Part shown: one piece after another, positions 24,258-35,062 of the stretch | How the letters are laid out: each line of letters begins with the position of its first letter | Numbering within the stretch: position 1 is the stretch's first letter | DNA from: Phoebastria nigripes | Lineage: Eukaryota; Chordata; Aves; Procellariiformes; Diomedeidae | Reading direction: 5' to 3' | Assembly: GCA_035582835.1 (NCBI GenBank) | Contig: JAYKAV010002342.1 | Coordinates: 259,090 to 323,089 of the forward strand | Length of the DNA: 64,000 bases | Program-made: the position numbers and the translations under genes | The notes under the pieces: generated by a model | Database searches by the model: none | What the model was told of the DNA's origin: nothing | What the model saw: the letters and a program-made list of their open reading frames with translations, nothing else

Positions 24258-27200
24258 GAGGACCCTTTTTCTTCCCTGTGTGCATCAGCTGGGGCAGCGT
24301 GTAGTGCCACATCTAATGCGGTCAACTGGCTACATCACCCCTCTGTTTACACTGAGTCTGCTTGGAGACATTGCATTTAAAAATGAATTTTGATGAGACT
24401 CAGACCTGACACGTTGTAAAACTGAAAAGACAGTCCTTCTCCTTAAGAAGTGGAACATTTTTTATTTTTTTTTTAATAAGGTCACTTCATAGATTATATC
24501 ACTTGGATCTCTACCAACAAACCAACATTTTCAGAGGTTCCATTGTGAACCACACAAAAAGCTGTGTATTTAATTAGGGCCAAAGAACCTCAAGGGATAC
24601 ATGGAATAGTCGGTAACTTTAACGATGTGCTTAAGTCACACAGAGGTCAGAGTTAACATCCGGCTGGCACTTGAGTATACCAAGAAGAAGACAGAGACTA
24701 CTAAGTCATTAGGGTTTAAGCTCACAGAATCAGGCCCCGTTTGTGTAAAGAAAATTGGTAATAGAAACAGGCATCACATTTGCTAGCTGGGAAATGATCT
24801 TTCTCTTCCTCTGCCCCTTTTGTTGATCAAAGAACACTCGATATAATTACCAATCTAATGACATCCTTTTGCTTTGACTTTTTAAAAATTTCTATGGAAA
24901 AAAGAGAAGGGAGGAAGGACAAAAAAAAATCTGCTTCAAGCCAACCCTAAATCTGTGATTACCATATTCATGTCCAACACTAAGCATTATGTGGAAACAT
25001 TAATGAAAGTTTTAAAATGCAATCATTGGTTAAAGTTTTTTTCCCCTTCTCTATAAAGAAATTGATAAATGTTTCTATTAACTAATAACCCAGGAATCAA
25101 CAGTCTTATAAAACCGGTTTATTCAGCCCAGAAAATTAGGCAATCCATCATGACTGATTTGCTCACATTTTCCCCTGCAAATAAGTGAGATGAAAACTTT
25201 AAAACCAATAAGATAATGCACTTAACAAATTCAGCTGAGAGAGATGGATAAACTAAGATGCCACTGGCATCAGTTAAGGAAAATCTGTCGTGTTTCCAAT
25301 TATTTGAGCAGATTTTGTATCCCAATTTGCTGCCAGACTGGCTGCATCCCCCACTCCCCTCTTTCAAACCAAATCATCTGATCTTAAATCAGAACAAGCT
25401 CATCATATCACACTATGAAAGGCCAACAGGGGATAAATGACACCAGATGTTATATGAGTTTTCTTTTAGGCTTTCATTTCAGACTTACTGCATTCCCCAT
25501 GCTGCTTTTTACTTGTCAAAAACTAAAATGTGCTTTGATAGATAACAACCCTATTTTCTTCACTGCCTGAGCTTAGAGAATACCATTAAGTATTGATATT
25601 GATGGTGCTTAACTAGGGAATGCAACCTGGGACTGCATGAAGCAGGATCCTGGGATCCTGAGGTATCTTTCAGTCCCACAGATGCATTTTTTTCTAGTCC
25701 CAGGGTTTTTCTGTTGTTGCTGCTGGGGGTGGTGTTGGGATACGTGCTGTGTGATTTTACAACACAAAATGTAAGCTCACAGACAGACAGGAAGAGCAAG
25801 GAGGGGCAGGCACGCTCAGAAACATAACTCTTAGGCCCATCTGCTGCTGCTGTCTGAGCTGCTGAGGGAGCCGATATCATACTGAAAGACTAACAATGAA
25901 CTTCTGAAGCTGAACTGAGGCTCGCTGGTGCAAAATCCAAGGCACATCATTTTAATTTGCTTTGCTTATGGTCTTCTGGAGTCATTGTGTGCCCAGACTG
26001 GTAGGGAGAGGCTGGAAAATGGCAGAAACAAAGAACAGCACGCGCTGCTCAACAGTGGTGGGAGAACGAGGCATGCACAGAAGAAGGCAAGCATGGCTGT
26101 TTGTGTCTGCAGGGTGCACCGTACCCCACCAGCCCAGGTCTGAAGGGAGCAGCTGCTCTGCAAGGGAGAAACCTGATGATTCTACCGAGGTGTGGGCAGC
26201 CTTTTAAAAGCCAGCTTAGCCATATGCAATGTACTAACCATGTTCCCAGGCTTAAAATGGCTGGCTAGTGCTGCAAAGCACCTGACAGAAAATGTGAACC
26301 ACCTTGGTACGGGGCAAAGAAATAAATTAATAAATAGGTTAGTCTCAATCGTGAAGGAAAAAGCCACTTCTTTCTATAGTGTCATAAATGATTGTTTTTA
26401 AGAGTATTTCTAAAGCTACACTAGGCTTTCATAATTGCCACAAATATTTTCTTAAGAAAATACCTAAGTAGTGAATGCACTTTAACTCTTAAACCCACAG
26501 TGACTTCTGACATCACATCATAGTGGTGTTTCACATCAAGATATCATTGTCTCCCAGCTGGCTCGGTGTGTGTGTTTGTATGGAGGCACTACCATGGCTT
26601 CGACTACTTTAGTCTACTGCCTGGGAGTAGCTTGCTTGTCTCATGGGTGGCTGTAGGAGGTGGCAGCTTAACCTCATTGACTTTCCTTCCAATACACCCT
26701 GCAGATGCAGCGAGGGAGCATATTCACACATACTCTGACTGCAGCTGCTAGCAAGCAGCTTGCTCCAAGGCGCACTGAAGTCAACAGGGTTAAGCCTCAG
26801 GAGCAAAGGAAAAGATAAGGGTATGATCAGCGTGAGTGACAGCAGCAGAGGCTCTCCTTTACATGTCAGAAATGCTCAATCACAGATTCTGAAGCAGAAT
26901 TCAACTCCATTTAAACACCACAACAACCTTCCCTCCCCAACCCTTTCTGCTGCCCCCATGCTCTGCAGCCTGCCTGTGTATTTCTGCCTGCCATCATGAT
27001 TTCACATACTTCCACTGATAGCATCACCTTTGCAACTCATGCAAAATATGCTCGGTGAACAAAATACACCAATAAGTCAGCGGCTGTCAGAAACCATGAC
27101 TTACAGCATTAAACAGCATCAGTTTGATTTGGCTGACTCTCTGCAATATCTACGTAGCACAGCATCACTTGATGCTAAGAATGAGCTGGCCTCAGCTCCC

Positions 27201-29639
27201 ATCCCAGCAAACCTTTACAGGAAAGTAGAAATCCTCACCAACCGACTTGTGCAATGAAGTGATAATGCAGAACACCCGGGATATGGGGAGGGGGGCTAGC
27301 AGTGGGTACATCAATGTGTTTAGCCACATCAGTCTAGAGATCAGTGCCCTTCTGAGCCTGCTTTCATGCAAAGAGCTAGGCAAAACACAGTGTGAAGAAA
27401 GGAGCCAACAACAACTCTTAAACCTGGGATGACAACAAAAGAAACATCACTGAATATCTCACAACAAAGTTGTGCTAGATTTGCCTCACCTTTAGCCGCT
27501 TGTACCAGTGTATCATGTCTGTGATTTCCAGGAGTGGTAAGCAAGAGCTTGAGTTGGTATGTTAATGCTCCCCTCCTTACAATATTCAGTTTGAGAACAA
27601 GCATCATATCACTTGCTTGTGCAATCTCTAAGTGTATTTTATGTCTTTCATAGAAAACTAGCAGAATAGGGTAGAAGGTGATAAGTGGATTACTAAACTA
27701 AAAGCAACTAACAGCGGAAGTTATTAGGCAAAATGATAACAAAATCCATCATCTATTCAAACTATTGCCCCCAAAAAGGTGATGGACTAATCTTTTCATC
27801 TTTTCTAAATGTCTGCTTATTATATACGTGGTCAGATATGCTAGTTAGCAAATGAAAGGAAAGATCTCCCATCCTCCCATGCTCTCTTTCAATGCTAATT
27901 TATCTTCCTGCACCTAACTATGCACCTGCTCACATGCTTTGTGGAAGAGGGACAAATTGCTGCTTTTGGATCCATTGGCACAAGAGAAAAAGCCTGTGAC
28001 TCGGCAATCCTCCAGCATCATCAGGAAGGGTCATCCCTACAGTCACCAGAAATACAAGACCCATGGCCCCCTGGTAGCCAAGCTAAGTGTGGTTCGAAAT
28101 GGGCCATGGTGGTGAGAGACATCGGGGATGCCACCTCTGCTCCCCCTCCATGTCAGAACAGAACCAAATGGGCTTGGAAATGTGTTGTCCTGCACACAGG
28201 CACTCGGTGTTTTCAGTCGATTTGAGCTGGCTCTCTTGGCACCTCTGGAGGTCCTTCCTGTAAGAGTTTTCTCTGTGTATGAGTTTCTCTGGCAGAAACT
28301 TTTGCCCAAGCTGAAGATTTTAAGTGAAATTGGGAAAACATCCAGAAAGTGTTTCTGGAACCTCTGTTGGTGGACAGCCACCCTGGAAAGCTTGTTCCTC
28401 AAACCAGGAAAGGAAAATGGCCCTCGTGACAGTGTGAAATCAAAGCAGTTTGAACCGCAGAAGCAAATGCTGACAACAAACTGCTCTCAACCAAACTCCA
28501 GGCTGAATATTACAAGCAGAAATTAGGCAGCTAACACTTTGGCATGACCAATCGATTTAAGAAAATCAACACTCTGCTGACATATAAGTCATGAAATAGG
28601 AGTAAAATTAACCAAATCAATGACTTCTTTCACTGTATGATATTCAGCACCCATCACTCGCTTAGGCCACCAATTCAGTAAAATTGCCATGTTCTGTCAC
28701 TGGCCTGCCTGTGGAAGCAAGCTCCTAATTTAATTATTGCATACTCTCTGCTCTTATTGCAGAGCTATTTCCTTTTACATTTGCTCTGATCTAAGACACA
28801 CCATTTCCTGGACTGAAGATAAAAGAAACAACACTGAAATACCCCCAGCAGCAACCCTCTTAAAATAAAAGTCTGGGAACTAACAGCAGCTGCACAGGTA
28901 TCTTTGGAGATCACAGGAACAACTCTGAATTTCCCCGCATACAATTGTATGAATATTTGCCTTCTCATATCTTTCCAGTTGAGAATGAGGCAGCCAAGTA
29001 ACGGGATTTGAATGCATATTGGCTTGCTGCCTCTGCTGTTTTGATTTGCAGACTGGCCAAGCAGAACACAATTAGTGGTTATTGACACCTTTACAGGAAG
29101 CACTCATAAGGGAAATGGGAAATTGAAAATGTCCTTTAAAAGATGGAAGCAAAATACTGTATCAAAGCTTGCTGGTAAATAAGACGAGCCCAGAAAAGTG
29201 CTCAGTCAGAATATTTGTATTTCTGTATCATTTAGGAAAATCCTATTATGGCTTTAGCCACAGAGACATCCCTGGTGTGCAAGATAGAGGCAGTTCATAA
29301 ATACATAGCATTTTCAGCTTGAAAATAGGGCAACCTATTGCTTTCTGTAGATGGCTATGTTACACCCCAGTTCCCATCAATAGAACATAATCTCATTGCA
29401 GCAGGCAATACTCAATATCAATGAAACACTGGTATTGTAGGTATTTGCAGACTGCCAGTACCTAAAGGACAGAAAGACTTTGTGTTTTTACAACGGCCAA
29501 TATCTCTGGAACACATTTATGAAACAAGGCAGCACACCAAAGAGGCAAACGAGTTATATGCATGTGTCCACAGAGCTGTCTGCAGGCGTTTGTTTGCTCT
29601 TTCTCCTCTCTCTCTCTTTTCTGATACTTTGTACCGTCC
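24258..29639. other. Unique DNA, 5.4 kb without recognised gene
   Basis: Open frames reach about 130 codons (28128-28526) but show no domain and overlap equally long frames on the other strand. A frame of 75 codons at 27030-27257 ends in a normal stop but begins at TTG. No repeat is recognised with confidence; a CACTGAAGTCAACAGGGTTA stretch at about 26770 may be the centre of a degraded palindromic repeat. Confidence 0.45.
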
Positions 29640-30175
29640 CTACCTTATACTCTCTAAGTTTCACTAGCAATGTCAGTTATGCAATTAGTCCCCTGCCAAT
29701 TAATGCCAAATTAGATGCCTGCTGTCAGCGTTCCCTAGCACTGACGGAGTGTATGGTAATAATCTGTAACCAGGATAATGCTCTAAGGAGTCTGCATTGT
29801 TCTCTGGAAAGGAAAAAAAAAAAAAGGAAAAGAAAGAAAAAGAGAAAGAAAAAGTATGTTGCACGTTCACTTATGCCATCAGCAGTCAGTGCAAAAATAA
29901 AATAAGTTTTGTTGTGCAGTTATCCCAATGATTAAAATATAATAGGCTAATGAGATTACAAAGCTGATTGTGAACAAGACCAATTGTGTTAATTGGAGAC
30001 TCCTGAATGGCAATTTGAGCTGCTGCCGCTGCTGAGTTTTGAAATATAATCAGTTTTACTAATTTTATCTGATTTCTTAATGAAGCTTGCCTTGAGCAAT
30101 TGTTCTATGTGTTCTTTAGCAAACAGCGTGTGTCATAACTGCTGACATTAATCTTGATTACTTTAGTTAAAATAA
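29640..30175. promoter_or_regulatory. Candidate conserved regulatory block B
   Basis: Homeodomain-type cores are frequent: CAATTAG at 29682-29688, CCAATTAAT at 29697-29705, and GCTAATGAGATTA around 29945-29957. A perfect inverted repeat CCAATT-gtgtt-AATTGG lies at 29980-29996. A purine tract (29806-29858) splits the block. No frame is coding. The call rests on motif density and absence of repeats. Confidence 0.4.
29806..29858. repeat. A/G-rich simple tract
   Basis: A long A-run is followed by GAAAGAAAAAGAG-type units. The poly-lysine frame it creates is an artefact. Confidence 0.8.
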
Positions 30176-31232
30176 ATAGTTATACTTGGGCGGCTTTCAG
30201 AAAATACATCAGAGCAAATGTAATGTTAGGAAGAGATGGGGGTTTACTTCTTATATTTGTTGTTTTTTCTATATTGTATTTGCAAAGTCCCAACTGTGAA
30301 ACATCTTTCTTGTGTGACCTGATCTCTTTCAGACTCCCCTATCTTTTGCCCGCTCTTCAGAAGGCATTTTTGACTTCCACAGAAAGAGGGATAAAGACAG
30401 TGTCTTTACTATGGAAAAACCTTTACTAAGAGGAAAAAAAAAAAACACCAACAAAACCCATCTCAGAAAAAAATACTACAAAGAGCTTTTTCATGCATGA
30501 ATCTCAAAGTTGGCACACACATTCTCACCACCTCATGCTCCAGCTGCCAGTACTAACACTCAAGCCTTATAGAAATGCTCTCTCTCATATAGCTTATTTA
30601 TTTTTATGGAGGATTAATATACTTAGGATGGCTCTTTGGAGCTTTCATAGTGCATTGGATGGGATGCTGTACCATATTGCTGCTTACAAAGGGNCACATA
30701 AACATTAACAAAAATAAACAGTAGAAAAGGGGAAATGGGAATATAAGTGCAGTCTGAATTAATGGTAAACATAGCTAGAGATCGTTCATATTTCAGAACT
30801 CCTATTATATTATGGCCTTGCCTTTACAAGGATAATCCTTTCATAATTAAGATAATGGCTAACTAGTCTGATAGGTATTATACATCTTTTTGAGCCAGTA
30901 TGCTTATATGACAACATAATTTGCATGTACTTATTACTGGACTATAAAATCTGTGGATTTTATATGTAGTTGCATTGATTAGGTACTTGGATGGTAAATA
31001 GAAACCATTTTGGGAAAGATGATATAGGATATATTAAACATTTATTTCACCCTCTCTTTATAGCCAGCACTGGTTTGGTAAATTAAAAGTGTTTAGTCTG
31101 GCCTGAATAGTAATCTATGTCCAATTAGGATCTAAATATGTATAATAAACAGTACAGCTTTTAATCCATATGCATGTAGCAATTTCTTTAGTCATGGGGT
31201 TTTAGAAAGAATTACAAAGTTTTTTCTCTAAG
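30176..31232. other. Unique AT-rich DNA
   Basis: It is very AT-rich and non-coding, with TAAT-type cores at 30840-31190. It may extend the regulatory landscape, but nothing specific can be called. Confidence 0.4.
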
Positions 31233-31358
31233 ACACAGTATTCTGGAACAGGGGAAGGTCATGGGCAGCAGTGCAAGCACGGAGAGCAGCTTCGACAGCA
31301 CTCCCGAGGACTGCACTGAGTACCAAATAGCGGCATTTTCTACTCACAGATGTAACGG
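31233..31358 (+). CDS. Exon-like open segment, unknown protein (tentative)
   Basis: A T-rich acceptor (TTTTTTCTCTAAG, AG at 31231-31232, with a second possible acceptor ACACAG six bases later) precedes a stretch open in one frame through an ATG at 31261. It ends at a donor-like GG|GTGAAA (GT at 31359-31360). The length is 126 nt, or 120 nt with the second acceptor; both are multiples of three. The encoded peptide includes SSASTESSFDSTPEDC. The middle (31255-31330) is visibly richer in G+C, with many C/G third positions, than the AT-rich flanks. I do not recognise the protein. The frame meets TGA just past the donor, so the segment is coding only if spliced. Alternatives are a non-coding exon or chance. 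Confidence 0.25.
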
Positions 31359-33327
31359 GTGAAAGTCTGGATTTCCTACTCAAACTCTGCTTCCTCAGTG
31401 CGTAAATGCACTACTGCTTGAAACACTGCAGTTAGAAAAGATGTCAGCTTTTTGTGGGCAACTCTAACTTTTATGGAGAAGCTGACATCTGACATACGGT
31501 GTTTTCACTCCCTGCCCCTGAAAGTATTGCCTTTTACTTGAAACTACTTCCTGTCCTGCTTAAAAATCGAGCTAGAAATTTTGGGGAGAAAAAACCCCAA
31601 ACATAAGATGTTTCCACAATGACCTTTCCTTGAAATAATCATAATTCATAATCGTGATTCATAACCATAATTCAGACCCTCACCTAGAATGGCAGTGTCC
31701 CCATCAGCCCGGGTCCCTCAAATGCCAAATAACCTTGTTCAGACACGTTTAAGTCTCCAGTGAATAGGCTCGTGGCTTCTTTAGAAGGCCTGCTTCACTC
31801 AATGAGTAAAAAATACATGTGAAATTGAATTTGTGTATTCTCACTTCTGCTTAATAAATATGAAAATTTATACTTAATGAGAATCTACTTTTACCCCTCT
31901 CTGCCTTCCTTAACGAGAGCTAATTGAATAGAACAATCTTCATTTGGCAGGACACATCACGAGGGCTTGTCTATACTTAGAAATTTACTGAGATAACTAA
32001 TCTAAAATGGTTGAGAAATATCCCTACAGCTTTCTGCCCAAATAGCTGTTCCAGAGCAATTATTTCAAATGAGCTATTTTTGTAAATTTTCAAGTGTATA
32101 CAAGTCTCAAATCTAATATCTGGCTGGCATTACATACCCAACTAGTTTTTATGGATCAACCTATTTGATCTGGTGAGTAAGTCACACTGTAGTAACAAAA
32201 AGAATATACTAACGTTGGCTCTGATTTGCCTTTATGCTAATGCATGACACTATAAAAAAAAGTGTTAGTGCCACTGATAATTTGGCTATATATGACCTGG
32301 ATATTGATTCCACAGTACCAGTTGCAAATTCCTAGCCCCAAATACTTTTAAAGGTACCATACAGGCTACTTCGTAATACAATTTTTCACCTTTTCACTTC
32401 CCATTAGGACTGAATAATTTATTTCTCAAGTGCTTTCCCTGCAATTTACAGACAGCTAGGCTGCTGTAACTTTCAAAGGTACATTAGTGTGTGATAAGCC
32501 CTATTTTAGGTCCTTGCTGTGCTCACTGCAAGAATGGCTACCAAGTTTCAAACCTCACACGTATTTCTTTGGGGTCTGGCAGCACACCAAAACGGCAGCC
32601 TCTGCTCAAACAGGCTGGATTCAGCAGACGTGGATTGATCCTTTCTTGTTATGTGTGAGAACCATTTCCCTCAGCATGACCACTGCTTTAATCTTGTATT
32701 TTAAACATAAACAGAATGACAGATTTTACAGTATAATCTGGTAGGCACAGCAGCCTTTTAGAAGAATGAATCATTAACCTAGAAGCTATGTTTAAGTAAA
32801 AAGGACAGACAAGAAAGGAGGAGAGAGGGAGAGGGAGAGAGATTGGGTTTGTTCATGATTTAACACACAACTGTGATCCACCCGCCTCTAAAATGCATTG
32901 CTGGAGCAGAAATAAACCTCACTATAAGCTGGGCAGGAAAAAGGGGCAANACAAAAAGAGCTTGAGGAGCATGGGGAGAGAGGGGAAGGAAAAATTAATT
33001 TTAAAATTTTATCTCCTGCTGAATTTTTGAAATGTAAAACATACTTTTATGGTAGTAATGTTCTTGTTGCCATGCTGGTGTAAAGAGACAGAAGAGATGG
33101 AAGGCATGTTGAGAAAGGCAATGCCTCTCATTAGACCAACTGATATAAGTGGAAAAAAACAGAGAAGAGGAAATATAGATGTACTGTTTTTCCTCGTATT
33201 CAAGTCAAGCAGTTTAAAAGAAACTTCCATTCTATTACAACACTAGGTCATTTTTGTTTAGAGGATAACTAGATTGCAGCTAACGTTGATATATTAATCA
33301 ATTTGCAGAGGGAGAGCTTCTGGGACA
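31359..33327. other. Unique AT-rich DNA
   Basis: I see no gene. A purine tract with GAGAGGGAGAGGGAGAGAG lies at about 32820-32846. Confidence 0.45.
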
Positions 33328-33446
33328 GTTTCTCATTTATACTACTGCCCCTTTTGTATCAGGCTGGGCAGATTAAATGTAATTTACACCCTTGTTTAAG
33401 TTTATTTTACATTGCTATGTTATTAGAGTAAATAAGAATCAGACCC
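33328..33446. repeat. Relic palindromic (MITE-like) amniote repeat
   Basis: The left end TTTCTCATTTATACTACTGC and the right end AGAGTAAATAAGAATCAGAC are approximate inverted copies (compare GATTCTTATTTACTCT, the complement of the right end). This matches the general form 'ctcatttacac...gtgtaaatgagaatcaggcc' of an old amniote repeat. The interior is degraded. Confidence 0.6.
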
Positions 33447-34196
33447 TCTGTTCTTAAACTACTCCCGAAGGTGGCTTAAATAATAGAGACCCAAATGTGA
33501 AACTGATACCACTCATTCATTATCTCCTTTGTCTTAATAGAATAAATTTTGCTCTCATTATATGAGTAGAAATGTGTGTGTAAATGTATTGACATCACAG
33601 GTACATAGGTGGAGCAGGAGAATCTGTGTTAGCATGGCTATAATTACAGTATTTATGTTTGTTCATCATGTGTACACATGTAGCTTTCCTTCTCCTTGAT
33701 TACAACAAGGAGGATGTTAGATTGACCCGTCATTATCTTTAATGTTTTGTTTGTGGGTTGCATTTTCAAATTTGACCCCTTATGAAGACAGCATGGAAAA
33801 AACCAAGTCTTTGAACTTGCGGTTAGGGCTGGTATGGTCTTAGGAAATATATTTTCCAATGTATGACTTAAATCCTTTGTGTAACTTGAACTTGTGCTGC
33901 TCAATTGTTCACTGCAGTTGGTATTCCCAAATGCATATGCAACCCATGTGATCAGCAGTTTTTTTCAGCCATCTCCTGGGAATTTTTTTATACACCTGAG
34001 TCACCAGAAATGATTGAACTAGATCAAAGTAGGGCGAGAGTGAGGTCATCCAGTTGGGTGGCTGTTGTCATGTGTCCTAATATAATTTGGTGATGCAGTG
34101 ATAGACCATGTTACTGTGACAGGATGCATCAAAAGGAAATGAGATATATTTGAAGGGACTTCATGTCACCAGAAAAGCTTAGGCATGGCCACGTGC
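33447..34196. other. Unique AT-rich DNA
   Basis: I see nothing recognisable. It ends at the 5' junction of the CR1 copy. Confidence 0.45.
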
Positions 34197-34972
34197 AGGT
34201 AGGGATGCCTGAGGGATGGGATGCCATCCAGAGGGACCTGGACAAGCTTGAGAAGTGGGCCCCTGTGAACCTCATGAGGTTCAACAAGGCCAAGTGCAGG
34301 GTCCTGCACCTGGGTCGGGGCGACCCCCGGTATCAATACAGGCTGGGCAATGAAGGGATTGAGAGCAGCCCTGCCGAGAAGGACTTGGGGGTACTGGTGG
34401 ATGAGAAGCTGGACATGAGCCAGCAATGTGCGCTCGCAGCCCAGAAGGCCAACCATATCCTGGGCTGCATCAAAAGAAGCGTGGCCAGCAGGTCGAGGGA
34501 GGTGATTCTGCACCTCTACTCTGCTCTGGTGAGACCCCACCTGGAGTACTGCGTCCAGCTCTGGAGCCCTCAGCACAAGAAAGACACGGACCTGTTGGAG
34601 CGGGTCCAGAGGAGGGCCACGAAAATGATCAGGGGGATGGAATGCCTCTGCTATGAAGAAAGGCTGAGAGAGTTGGGGTTATTCAGCCTGGAGAAGAAAA
34701 GACTTCAGGGAGACCTTATTGCAGCCTATCAGTACTTAAAGGGGGCTTATAAGAAAGATGGGGACAAACTTTTTAGCAGGGCCTGTTGCGACAGGACAAG
34801 GGGTAATGGCTTTAAAATAAAAGAGAGTAGACTTAGACTAGATATAAGGAAGAAATTTTTTATGCTGAGGGTGGTGAAACACTGGCACAGGTTGCCCAGA
34901 GAGGTGGTAGATGCCCCATCCCTGGAAACATTCAAGGTCAGGTTGGACAGGGCTCTGAGCAACCTGATCTAG
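34197..34972 (+). pseudogene. CR1 ORF2 C-terminal remnant (reverse-transcriptase tail)
   Basis: The open frame ends at TAG (34970-34972). It encodes the part of CR1 ORF2 downstream of the catalytic FADD motif. It begins at about [20 protein letters not shown], followed by [57 protein letters not shown] and a C-terminal [18 protein letters not shown] block. These are the conserved thumb and C-terminal motifs of CR1/L2-clade enzymes. About 255 codons survive without a stop or frameshift. The endonuclease and the reverse-transcriptase palm (with the catalytic aspartates) are absent, so no active enzyme can be made. Apparent codons upstream of 34197 are host sequence. Confidence 0.92.
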
Positions 34973-35062
34973 NTGAAGATGTCCCTGCCCANGNCAGGGG
35001 GGNTGGACTAGATGACCTTTAAAAGGTCCCTTCCAACCCAAACTATTCTATGATTCTATGAT
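34197..35062 (+). mobile_element. CR1 LINE, 5'-truncated, 3' end intact
   Basis: It covers the reverse-transcriptase C-terminal part, a short 3' UTR of about 90 bp and the CR1 3' terminus: two ATTCTATG octamers (about 35044-35060). CR1 moves by target-primed reverse transcription, usually leaves 5'-truncated copies and makes no duplication, as here. The frame is open from the truncation to its natural stop, so this is a comparatively young copy. Four ambiguous bases (34973, 34992, 34994 and 35003) cluster in the 3' UTR. Confidence 0.95.

Noticed and set aside
27030..27257. 75-codon frame that reads like ordinary protein
   Set aside because: It starts at TTG, has no homologue I recognise and no clear acceptor site. 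It is kept only as a region note.
28128..28526. 132-codon ATG frame
   Set aside because: No recognisable domain. A frame of similar length is open on the opposite strand, and there is no splice or promoter context.
29480..29905. 141-codon frame ending in a lysine-rich tail
   Set aside because: The lysine run is the translation of an A/G simple tract (29806-29858).
34163..34196. Start of the CR1 reading frame placed upstream of the element
   Set aside because: These codons are host flank that happens to be in frame; CR1 similarity begins at about 34197.
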